Under the pieces are notes generated by a model that saw only the letters and a list, made by a program, of their open reading frames with translations, searched no databases and was not told the DNA's origin. From Armatimonadota bacterium (lineage in GTDB: Bacteria > Armatimonadota > Fimbriimonadia > Fimbriimonadales > Fimbriimonadaceae): 64,000 nucleotides of DNA. Below are positions 26,016 to 33,221 of the stretch, in pieces; position 1 is the first letter of the stretch; each line of letters opens with the position of its first letter. The translations under genes were made by a program, and so were the position numbers. The DNA lies in contig JAFDWR010000001.1 of assembly GCA_018268355.1 (NCBI GenBank), positions 769,858-833,857 of the forward strand. Direction: 5' to 3'.

Positions 26016-26047
26016 CCTCGCTCGCGCGTTGATTTCTTGACCAGGCC

Positions 26048-26731
26048 ATGCAACAGATTCTTCACTTCATCACGCACATCGACGAGTTCATCAAGCAGAT
26101 GATCAGCAACTATGGCACCTGGACCTATGCGATCATGGCGTTGATCTTGTTCATGGAGACCGGGTTCGTCGTCACCCCGTTCCTGCCTGGCGACACTCTG
26201 CTCTTTGCCGTCGGCCTCTTTTCGAACCCGATTGGTGGCGGCACCATCTCGCTGAACATTTACATCGTGCTGCTCGTTTGCACCCTTGCCCCGCTGCTCG
26301 GCGACAACTGCAACTACTGGCTCGGCCGCACGATTGGCAGCCGCATTGCCAACAAGCCCGGCTCCAAGCTCGCTCCGAAGATCGAGAAGACCCAGGCTTA
26401 CTTTGCAAAGTACGGGCCCAAGACCATCGTCATTGCCCGTTGGATCCCCATCGTTCGCACCTTTGCGCCGTTCGTCGCGGGAATCGGAAAAATGCCCTAC
26501 GGACAGTTCTTCCGCTTCAGCGCGCTTGGCGCGATCCTATGGGTTTGGGTCTGCGTCCTCGCGGGCTACTTCCTCGGCACCATCCCGGCGGTGAAGAACA
26601 ACTTTGAGTTCGCGATGCTCGGACTGGTTGCGGTTTCGCTCATCCCGGTTGGGATCGAGATCGTCAAGCACCGACGCGACGCCAAGGCCGACCGAGAAGC
26701 AGCAGCACAGGCCGAAACTCAAAACGGATAG
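26048..26731 (+). CDS. DedA family membrane protein
   Basis: 227 aa. Several membrane segments and the DedA/VTT landmarks: LFMETGFVVTPFLPGDTLLFAVG, GDNCNYWLGRTIG, FAKYGPKTIVIARWIPIVRTFAPFVAGIGKM. The conserved Glu and the two Arg in the re-entrant region (RWIPIVRTFAPF) are kept. Members are lipid transporters/scramblases linked to undecaprenyl-phosphate and phosphatidylethanolamine recycling. Cytoplasmic C-terminal tail is charged. Confidence 0.93.
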   Translation: MQQILHFITHIDEFIKQMISNYGTWTYAIMALILFMETGFVVTPFLPGDTLLFAVGLFSNPIGGGTISLNIYIVLLVCTLAPLLGDNCNYWLGRTIGSRIANKPGSKLAPKIEKTQAYFAKYGPKTIVIARWIPIVRTFAPFVAGIGKMPYGQFFRFSALGAILWVWVCVLAGYFLGTIPAVKNNFEFAMLGLVAVSLIPVGIEIVKHRRDAKADREAAAQAETQNG

Positions 26732-26741
26732 ACTAGCGGCG

Positions 26742-27281
26742 ATGAATCGTGCACTGATCCTTCCTTTGGTCAGCCTCTGCGGACTCTCGGCGCTTTCTTC
26801 CGCCCAAATTAGCGGCGAGAAGATCGGCCTGCGCGTTCGAGTAGGCCTCCAGTTCGGCGTCGGCTTCCCCCAGACCAACAACACCAACGGCAACCTGAAC
26901 GGTCCCGAATTCGGCCTCGAGTTCCCGATCTCCAGCAACCCCGGCGGCTGGGAGTATGGCATCGCCGCCTCTGCTCTTCTCGGTGGCAGCCTTGCGGGCG
27001 GTACCGACGGGTACGTCTATCGCTTCGGCTTCACCGGCCGCAAGATGATCGGCAAGGACGCCTACTACCGACTCGGTATCGGTATGGGACAGGCCACGCC
27101 GAAGGGCAACACGCTGTTCAAGGCACGCGCGAACGTTTACGGCTCGCTGAGCTATGGCTTCCGCCTCGGCTCGTCGCCGAAGTTCCTCGGCAAGACCGAT
27201 CCCTTCGTCGAGATCACCGTCTACGGTTCGCCGCGACGCGAGCTCAGCGGCTTCGGCGTCGGGCTTTCGCTCGGCTTCTAA
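26742..27281 (+). CDS. Exported putative beta-barrel/outer-membrane protein
   Basis: 179 aa from ATG 26742, which opens a signal peptide (ILPLVSLCGLSALSSA). A TAGACT box lies 7 nt upstream (26729-26734), so it may be transcribed separately from dedA. The mature part has alternating strands (LRVRVGLQFGVGFPQTNN, VYRFGFTGRKMIGK) and ends SGFGVGLSLGF, with the aromatic final residue typical of outer-membrane barrels. No specific family is recognised. Convergent with the exonuclease III gene at an 8-bp gap. Confidence 0.7.
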   Translation: MNRALILPLVSLCGLSALSSAQISGEKIGLRVRVGLQFGVGFPQTNNTNGNLNGPEFGLEFPISSNPGGWEYGIAASALLGGSLAGGTDGYVYRFGFTGRKMIGKDAYYRLGIGMGQATPKGNTLFKARANVYGSLSYGFRLGSSPKFLGKTDPFVEITVYGSPRRELSGFGVGLSLGF

Positions 27282-27289
27282 GAACCCTT

Positions 27290-28063
27290 TTACCAATCAA
27301 GCTCAGCGATCACAAACGTGTGGTCGCTGGGCTTTTCTCTTTGCCGAGCCTCAAGGTCGATCCGGCACGAGCTCAGGCAACCGACGAGCGGTTCGGTGAG
27401 ATAGATGTGGTCAATGCGCCACCCGATTCCGCGGGCGACCGCGCGCGGCTGCACGAAGTCCCAGTATGAGAACTCCTTGGCGTCGGGGTGGAGATGCCGA
27501 AAGGCATCGGTGAGGCCAAACTCGAGGATGCGGTCGAGGCGCACGAACTCATCGGGGTGGTGACCCACACCACCAAGCACCTTCGCAGAGTCAAAGACGT
27601 CGATCGGCTTCGGCGCGATGTTGATGTCGCCCAGCCAGACCAGCGGCTCGTCGGGAGTGTGTCGTTCGCGCAGGAGATGGGCGAACCGGTCGAGCCAGCG
27701 CATCTTGTAAGTCCACTTGTCCGAGCCGACCGAATTGCCGTTCGGCACGTACGTGTTGATCACCCGCAGACCCGCGATTGACGCGCTGATGATGCGGGCG
27801 TCGGTCGGGAAAAGGTCGTCCATGAACCCGGAAACCACGTCTTCGGGCGGCTCCACCGACACGATGGCGACGCCGTTCCACGCCTTTTGGCCATGCAGCG
27901 CGAGGTGGTAGCCCCGCTGCTCGAACTCGTCACGCGGAAACTTGTCGTCCTCGACCTTGGTCTCCTGAATGCAGAGAATGTCGGGCTCGTTCTCGTCGAT
28001 CCATTCCAGCAAGCGAGGCATTCTCGCGCGAACCGAAGCGGCATTGTAGGTGGCGATCTTCAT
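27290..28063 (-). CDS. xth: Exodeoxyribonuclease III (AP endonuclease)
   Basis: 257 aa. Endonuclease/exonuclease/phosphatase fold: KIATYNAASVRAR at the start, the metal-binding Glu in CIQETKVED, WLGDINIAP, and the C-terminal SDH catalytic triad (KPSDHTFVIAELDW). Repairs abasic sites and trims 3' ends. Starts within the stop of the upstream GNAT gene (ATGA). Confidence 0.95.
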   Translation of the reverse strand: MKIATYNAASVRARMPRLLEWIDENEPDILCIQETKVEDDKFPRDEFEQRGYHLALHGQKAWNGVAIVSVEPPEDVVSGFMDDLFPTDARIISASIAGLRVINTYVPNGNSVGSDKWTYKMRWLDRFAHLLRERHTPDEPLVWLGDINIAPKPIDVFDSAKVLGGVGHHPDEFVRLDRILEFGLTDAFRHLHPDAKEFSYWDFVQPRAVARGIGWRIDHIYLTEPLVGCLSSCRIDLEARQREKPSDHTFVIAELDW

Positions 28064-28995
28064 GGCGCGAGCTGGAGGGTCGCCCCGACGTAGTGCCGCG
28101 TGGGCGTGAAGCCATGTCGGCCGTAGAAGTCACCGAGCGTCGTCCAGTCGATGATGCAGCGCCTACCGCCGCGCCGTTGGAGCTCCAGCAGTCCCGCCGC
28201 GAGCATGCCGTCACCCAGGCCCATGCCGCGGATGTCTTTAGCGACGCCGATCGGCCCCAGCGAGCACCAATTCGGCCCGAGGGAGTTGTGCCAAACCGCG
28301 CCGCCGATCGGGTTCTTTGCCCCTTCGTTTTGGATCAGCGCAAAGCCAACGCACCGCTCGCCGATGAAGCCCGCCATGACCGTCTGCGGACCCTCGATCT
28401 TCACCTGACCAAGCACGTCGAACTTCCACCGCGCAGGAAACTCGGCATCAAAGAAGGCGGTCACCGCAGGAACGTCTTCCGGACGCATGACTCTAAACTC
28501 GGCCCCTTCGGGCAGGCCCTTCGGCCACGAATAGTCGACGAGGTCGCGCTCAAGGTCGAACGAAACCGGACCTTCCTCGAACCCATTGACCATCAGGAAG
28601 CTGCGCAGGGCATGGAACCCTTCTGGGCATCCCGGGAAGAAGTGGCCGTTGTCCATCCCAAAGGCGAGCGCCTGCGCGCCGCGATTCTTGAGGACCTGCT
28701 TGGCGTGCGAGAGCAGATCGACCGCCGAATCCGCCTCCTTGTACGCAATCGATTGGAGGTGGAACACGTCGATGTTCGGCCCGGCATAAAGGTCGCCCGC
28801 CGACCGCTTGATCGTCACGAAACCGAGGATTTCATCGTCGCGCACGTTGATGGCCGACGCGCCCCAGTCGAAGAGATCATGGCCGACGGTCTTACTCTTG
28901 AACGTGGCGACGTCCATCGAGAACTCGGCGGGATAGTACGAGTTCCAGAGCTGGACCAACGCATCAAAGTCTGCGTGGCGAAAACTCAGCAGCAT
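28060..28995 (-). CDS. GNAT-family N-acetyltransferase
   Basis: 311 aa. The C-terminal half is a clear GNAT domain with CSLGPIGVAKDIRGMGLGDGML, the acetyl-CoA pyrophosphate-binding loop (Q/RxxGxG/A), and a final FYGRHGFTPTRHYVGATL. The N-terminal half is probably a second, degenerate GNAT fold (RHADFDALVQLWNSYYP; DEILGFVTIKRSAG). Substrate unknown. Likely co-transcribed with xth. An AGAAGG box sits just before the start. Confidence 0.85.
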   Translation of the reverse strand: MLLSFRHADFDALVQLWNSYYPAEFSMDVATFKSKTVGHDLFDWGASAINVRDDEILGFVTIKRSAGDLYAGPNIDVFHLQSIAYKEADSAVDLLSHAKQVLKNRGAQALAFGMDNGHFFPGCPEGFHALRSFLMVNGFEEGPVSFDLERDLVDYSWPKGLPEGAEFRVMRPEDVPAVTAFFDAEFPARWKFDVLGQVKIEGPQTVMAGFIGERCVGFALIQNEGAKNPIGGAVWHNSLGPNWCSLGPIGVAKDIRGMGLGDGMLAAGLLELQRRGGRRCIIDWTTLGDFYGRHGFTPTRHYVGATLQLAP

Positions 28996-28999
28996 CCTT

Positions 29000-29521
29000 C
29001 TAGTTTGCCTTGCTTTCTTGTTGCGCGGCTGTCCGAAGGTGATTGCCGTAGAGCGTGAGCGCCTCGCGCGACCGGTGCATGCGCGAGATCATCATGCCGT
29101 CATCGTGGGCGAGGAAGTCGGCCAGCGTCGGCGGCGCGATGAGCGCCTCGAAGGCATCTGCCCCCGAGAACCGGAACTTCTCCGCAATCTCCGCGTCCTC
29201 TTGGGTCGGGTGGAGGTAAGCGCAGAGGAATCGGCGAAGAGGCGCGTAGTTCTCAATCATCCAGCGGCGGCAGCGGGCATATTGCCGTTCCAAGTGGACG
29301 GCCGGGCCGTACTGAGCGGCATCGCAGAGCGTCTCGATGAGATCCTCATACATCGCGTAGAAGGTCACGAGCTGGCCCCGGCGCTCCTCGATGGAGAGCG
29401 GTGCTTCGGCGGCGTCAAAGGACCTATCTTGAGCCGAACGTTGGGTTCGGACCCGAGCGATCAAGTCCCACAACGAGGCCGGCAGAGCCGTTGACGGTGC
29501 AGTTTCAACGCCTAATCTCAT
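29000..29521 (-). CDS. Hypothetical helical protein
   Basis: 173 aa, family not recognised. No signal peptide or membrane segment. It is strongly helical with a Tyr/Arg-rich middle (MYEDLIETLCDAAQYGPAVHLERQYARCRRWMIENY is best viewed by position, about residues 55-95). It starts 2 bp after the DUF1844 gene's stop and ends just before the GNAT gene, so it sits in the same transcript. Confidence 0.65.
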   Translation of the reverse strand: MRLGVETAPSTALPASLWDLIARVRTQRSAQDRSFDAAEAPLSIEERRGQLVTFYAMYEDLIETLCDAAQYGPAVHLERQYARCRRWMIENYAPLRRFLCAYLHPTQEDAEIAEKFRFSGADAFEALIAPPTLADFLAHDDGMMISRMHRSREALTLYGNHLRTAAQQESKAN

Positions 29522-29522
29522 C

Positions 29523-29798
29523 CTAAGTACCTTCCTTGCTTTTCTCCACGTAGTTCATGCGCAGATCGCGAATCAGGCCCTGGACCTTGCGACGATCATC
29601 GTCATCCAGCTGTCCCTCAATCGCCCCACCCAGAGCGGCCACCGCGTCAATCGCGAGCCTCGCCTGGGCCAAATCCTTTGCAATCGTCTTTGCAATCGGA
29701 TCCGGAACGAGCCCAAGCTTCACCCATGCGAGCTCCGCCAACTGTTCGAGGCAGATGCTGATGACGGTTTCAACCTGGATCGGCTGGCCTTGCTCCAT
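29523..29798 (-). CDS. DUF1844 family protein
   Basis: 91 aa. Matches DUF1844 along its length: VISICLEQLAELAWVKLGLVP, DLAQARLAIDAVAALGGAIE, RRKVQGLIRDLRMNYVEK. Small helical protein of unknown role, often encoded near housekeeping genes. Upstream of a hypothetical helical protein and downstream of the histidine kinase at a 19-bp gap. Confidence 0.92.
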   Translation of the reverse strand: MEQGQPIQVETVISICLEQLAELAWVKLGLVPDPIAKTIAKDLAQARLAIDAVAALGGAIEGQLDDDDRRKVQGLIRDLRMNYVEKSKEGT

Positions 29799-29817
29799 GA
29801 ACTATCGATAGAGACGA

Positions 29818-31083
29818 CTAGCCCTCAGAAATGGATGCTCCGAGCGGCAACTTGACGGTAAATGTTGAGCCCCGATTCAGGGCGCTTTCGACGGTGATCT
29901 CCCCGCCGTGCGATTCAACGATGTTCTTCACGATGCTCAGCCCTAGGCCGGTACCGCCGAGGGTGCGAGAACGCCCACGATCCACACGATAAAACCGCTC
30001 GAAAACGCGCTGGTGGTGGTCACTGGGTATGCCGATCCCGGTGTCGGCGACGGTGACCATCGCCTCATCTTCGCTTGCCGAGACCGAAACCTTCACGGAG
30101 CCCGCCTGCGTGTAGTTGATTGCGTTGTCGACGAGGTTGATCGCGACCTGGGTCATCTGGGCCGTGTTTGCCTCAATCACGAGGTGTTCGGGCCCTTCGA
30201 ACGTGAGTTCCAGCTCCTTCTCGGCGGCCTTCGACTGGAACTGGTTGACCACGTTCGAGAAGACTTCGACCACGTCGCACGGGGCCTTGCGCACGGGGTT
30301 GGATTCCGCCGAGCTGAGCGTGAGGAGGTCGCTGGTGATGCCGGAAAGGCGGTCCACCTCTTCGATCACCTTGCCGAGGTAGCGCTCAAAGAGCTCTTTG
30401 TCCTTGCCCTTGTCATCGAGAAGCGTCTCCGCCATCGCCCGAATGAGGGTGAGCGGCGTGCGTAACTCGTGAGAGACGTTCGAGACGAAGTCGGTTCGCA
30501 CCCGCTCCAGGCGGCGCAGGTCGGTGATCTCGACCACGGTGACAAACACGCGTCCGGGGAGCGATTCGACCGACCAAGCCTTCGCAAGGCCGACGCGGTC
30601 GGTGGGATAGGCAAACGTAAGCTCGGCGTTTTGCTCCGTTCGGTCACGACCGGCGAGCAGGGCGAGCTGTTCGAGGTCGTAGTTCAGCGTGATCGCGAGG
30701 AGAGACCTCCCGGCGGGGTCCTGGGTTCGAAACATCTCCTTCGCGGCGCGGTTGGCATAGGAGATCGTGGCGCGCTCATCGCAAACGAGGATCGCGACGT
30801 CCATTCCCTCCCCCAAGGCGTCGACGTTCTGCCGTTGTCGCTCCAGGTCCTCTTGGAGCAGCTTCAGCCGCCCCTCGCCCTGAAGTCGGTCCTCCTCGCG
30901 CTGCGACTGCTCGTTGGTAAAGAGCACGATGGCAATCACGGCAAGGCCCAAGCTCGCCCAGGCGAGCAGGTCCTGCAGAATCTCCGATCGGCCAGTCACG
31001 CTGGTCACGATGAGGCCCAACCCGGCAGCAACGACCGCCGCCCAGAGCCATCTTCCCGAATGATTTGGCTTTACAGGACCCAT
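29818..31083 (-). CDS. Membrane-bound sensor histidine kinase (PhoR/WalK-like)
   Basis: 421 aa. Two N-terminal membrane helices (about residues 12-30 and 40-56), a coiled segment, a PAS domain (VAILVCDERATISYANRAAKEMF), then HisKA with phospho-acceptor FVSNVSHELRTPLTLIRAMAE and an HATPase_c domain with N box NLVDNAINYT, G1 DTGIGIP and G2 GGTGLGLSIVKNIVE. All catalytic motifs are intact. No response-regulator gene is adjacent, so the partner lies elsewhere. The architecture matches phosphate or envelope-stress sensors, but the ligand cannot be told. Confidence 0.94.
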   Translation of the reverse strand: MGPVKPNHSGRWLWAAVVAAGLGLIVTSVTGRSEILQDLLAWASLGLAVIAIVLFTNEQSQREEDRLQGEGRLKLLQEDLERQRQNVDALGEGMDVAILVCDERATISYANRAAKEMFRTQDPAGRSLLAITLNYDLEQLALLAGRDRTEQNAELTFAYPTDRVGLAKAWSVESLPGRVFVTVVEITDLRRLERVRTDFVSNVSHELRTPLTLIRAMAETLLDDKGKDKELFERYLGKVIEEVDRLSGITSDLLTLSSAESNPVRKAPCDVVEVFSNVVNQFQSKAAEKELELTFEGPEHLVIEANTAQMTQVAINLVDNAINYTQAGSVKVSVSASEDEAMVTVADTGIGIPSDHHQRVFERFYRVDRGRSRTLGGTGLGLSIVKNIVESHGGEITVESALNRGSTFTVKLPLGASISEG

Positions 31084-31125
31084 CCAAGGTCAAAGACGAA
31101 CCTAAGTGCCTAGTAGACTCTGAGT

Positions 31126-31626
31126 GTGTCTGGGCTTAACGTCGGCGTGATTGGAATTGGGAATCCGCACTATGCGCTCACCGTGATTGGCTCGCTCGCC
31201 TGCTTCTATCCCGAGCGACCTTGGCGACTTCGGCTGTGGGACGACGACGCCGAACTCGCCGAGCTGTACTATCAGGTCTCGGAGCGCGTTTGGGGCGCGG
31301 GACGGACGGGCGCGATTGTCGAGGTCGTCGGCACAATCGCGGAGACGGTCCGCGATGCCCAGCGCGTCATCATGATGGTTGACCATCCCGCTTCCCCGGC
31401 TTACACCTGGACCGAAGATGCCCTCCAAACCCAAGAATCACGCGTTTTGAGCCTGATTCACCCGCGCAAGGGCTGGGAATCGCTCGCCCCTGCGCTGCCG
31501 CGCGAAGAGGGTGAACGGGTTTCGCTGCTCCACAAGGCGAACCGCCTTGCGAGCGGCGACGAAGACCCCGCGCCTTGGCTTTGGAACTTCGAGCGAAGCC
31601 CGATTCGGCAGTGGCTTGAAAGTTAG
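31126..31626 (+). CDS. Hypothetical protein with Rossmann-like N-terminus
   Basis: 166 aa from GTG 31126. The start is strongly suggested by a TAGACT box six nt upstream (31114-31119) and no ribosome-binding site. The N-terminal NVGVIGIGNPHYALTVIGSL resembles the NAD-binding start of glycoside hydrolase family 4, but the rest of that family's long body is missing. No match to a family I know. It is convergent with the Mrp gene (4-bp overlap of stops). Confidence 0.68.
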   Translation: MSGLNVGVIGIGNPHYALTVIGSLACFYPERPWRLRLWDDDAELAELYYQVSERVWGAGRTGAIVEVVGTIAETVRDAQRVIMMVDHPASPAYTWTEDALQTQESRVLSLIHPRKGWESLAPALPREEGERVSLLHKANRLASGDEDPAPWLWNFERSPIRQWLES

Positions 31627-32714
31627 ACCGGCCGCTCGTCGAGCGTCCCAACCTGGGTGAGATCGCGGCGCGTCATCGCGAGGATCGACGCTTGCTGGGC
31701 GACCTTTCCGGCAATCGTGGCAAAGGCCCTTGCCTGCTGGGAATCGGGATTCGCGAGGATGCTCGGCTTGCCCTCGTCGCTCGCCGCGCTGATCGCGGGG
31801 TCAAGCGGCAACGAGCCCAGATAAGGCACCTTCAGCTCGCCCGCCAGCGTCTCCCCCGACGTTCCCTTAAAAACCTGGATGACCTGGCCCGTCGCAGGGT
31901 CGGTAAAGCCCGCCATGTTCTCGATCACGCCCATGATCGGCGAATTCAGCCGGCGGAAGAGGTGGACGGCCTTGCCCGCGATGTTCGCGGCAACGTTGTG
32001 GGGAGTCGTGACGATCACGACGCCGGTAAGCGGGACCAGTTGGGCGAGTGACATCGGCGCATCGCCGGTTCCGGGAGGCAGGTCGACGATCAGGTAGTCA
32101 AGGTCGCCCCAATCGACGTCAGCCAGAAGCTGGCGAACCGTCCCCGCCACCATCGGCCCGCGCCAAAGCACGGCTTGGCTGTCATCAAGCAAGAAGCCCA
32201 GCGACATCATCTTCACGCCGTAGCGAAGGATCGGGATGATTTTGTTGCCGTTCGTGGTCGGCTTTTCGTCTTCCGCGCCCACCATGAGCGGGATGCTCGG
32301 ACCATAAACGTCGGCATCAAGCAGGCCGACCTTCGCGCCGGTCTGGGCGAGGGCGACGGCAAGGTTGACCGTGACGGTGCTCTTCCCTACTCCGCCCTTG
32401 CCCGAGGCGACCGCGATGACGTGGTTCACCTGGGGGATCAGCTGGTCGTTGAGGGTGTCGCGCTGGCGAACCCGCGCGGTCATCTCAACCGCGACATGGT
32501 CCACTCCATCCAGCGCGGAAACGACGTCGATGCACTGCTGGTGAAGTTCCTCCTTCACCGGGCAGGCCGGAGTCGTTAGCTCGACGGTGAAGGAGACGTT
32601 CCCGCCCTCAATCACGAGGTCCTTGACGAAGCCAAGCTTGACGATATCGGTTCGAAGATCGGGATCTTGGACCTGGCTGAGGGCTTCGAGAACCTGGGAA
32701 TCAGAAACGGGCAT
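31623..32714 (-). CDS. mrp: Mrp/ApbC-type iron-sulfur cluster carrier ATPase
   Basis: 363 aa. N-terminal MIP18/DUF59 domain (residues 5-80, LSQVQDPDLRTDIVKLGFVKD), then a P-loop ATPase with deviant Walker A ASGKGGVGKSTVTVNLAVALA and GDAPMSLAQLVPLTGVVIVTTPH. Conserved Cys pair for cluster binding is not obvious: the usual CxxC near the C-terminus is absent (a finding). Delivers Fe-S clusters to apo-proteins in characterised homologues. A single gene, with a DUF6941-like gene behind it. Confidence 0.92.
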   Translation of the reverse strand: MPVSDSQVLEALSQVQDPDLRTDIVKLGFVKDLVIEGGNVSFTVELTTPACPVKEELHQQCIDVVSALDGVDHVAVEMTARVRQRDTLNDQLIPQVNHVIAVASGKGGVGKSTVTVNLAVALAQTGAKVGLLDADVYGPSIPLMVGAEDEKPTTNGNKIIPILRYGVKMMSLGFLLDDSQAVLWRGPMVAGTVRQLLADVDWGDLDYLIVDLPPGTGDAPMSLAQLVPLTGVVIVTTPHNVAANIAGKAVHLFRRLNSPIMGVIENMAGFTDPATGQVIQVFKGTSGETLAGELKVPYLGSLPLDPAISAASDEGKPSILANPDSQQARAFATIAGKVAQQASILAMTRRDLTQVGTLDERPV

Positions 32715-32731
32715 TGAACTGTTCTACGATG

Positions 32732-33136
32732 CTAGCGGCTTGCTTTGACGACCTTTACGGCAAGAGGCTCGGAATGTCGGAGCTCGCCATCGACGAACAT
32801 CTGCACTTGATAGGTGCCTGCGCGCTGGAGCCTCATGCCGCCAATGCCAATGCTAAGGAACAGCGTGGGGCCGTCGCCGTCGGGGTCTTGGTCGATCCGC
32901 AGCGGACTTTCGAGCTGCATGCCAATCGTTCCGTCGGGCTCGACGAGGCGAAATTCAACCTTGAGCTCGGTGCGGACCTCGGCGTTCGTGAACGAAACCT
33001 GGGCGACGAGAAAGAACGGGGGGTGGTCCACCGGCAAGGCCGCGACACGAATGTCATCGAACAAGCCAATCAGAGAATGGCGGCCATTTTCTTGCTTGAC
33101 CACGTACTCACAAAATTTGAGAAGAAAAACCTGCAC
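32732..33136 (-). CDS. DUF6941-like small protein
   Basis: 134 aa from GTG 33136, with a TATGCT box 6 nt upstream. Pattern ENGRHSLIGLFDDIRV near the start, PPFFLVAQVSF and RAGTYQVQMFVDGELRHSEPLAVKVV at the end fits the small beta-sandwich family now labelled DUF6941; I am moderately sure. Function unknown; such proteins are often encoded alone in Armatimonadota and related phyla. It lies just before mrp on the same strand. Confidence 0.68.
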   Translation of the reverse strand: MQVFLLKFCEYVVKQENGRHSLIGLFDDIRVAALPVDHPPFFLVAQVSFTNAEVRTELKVEFRLVEPDGTIGMQLESPLRIDQDPDGDGPTLFLSIGIGGMRLQRAGTYQVQMFVDGELRHSEPLAVKVVKASR

Positions 33137-33185
33137 AGCTTCAGCATAGCCGCATCTCTAGGCTGCTTGCAGGGGGGAGGAAGGG

Positions 33186-33213
33186 TCCGCCCGGCGCGGA
33201 ATCGCCGGGCGGA
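33186..33213 (-). terminator. Hairpin after the tricorn-like protease gene
   Basis: Perfect 10-bp stem TCCGCCCGGC/GCCGGGCGGA with an 8-nt loop, 9 bp beyond the stop of the minus-strand protease gene. GC-rich with little T tract, so its strength as an intrinsic terminator is uncertain. Confidence 0.55.
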
Positions 33214-33221
33214 TACGGGGC

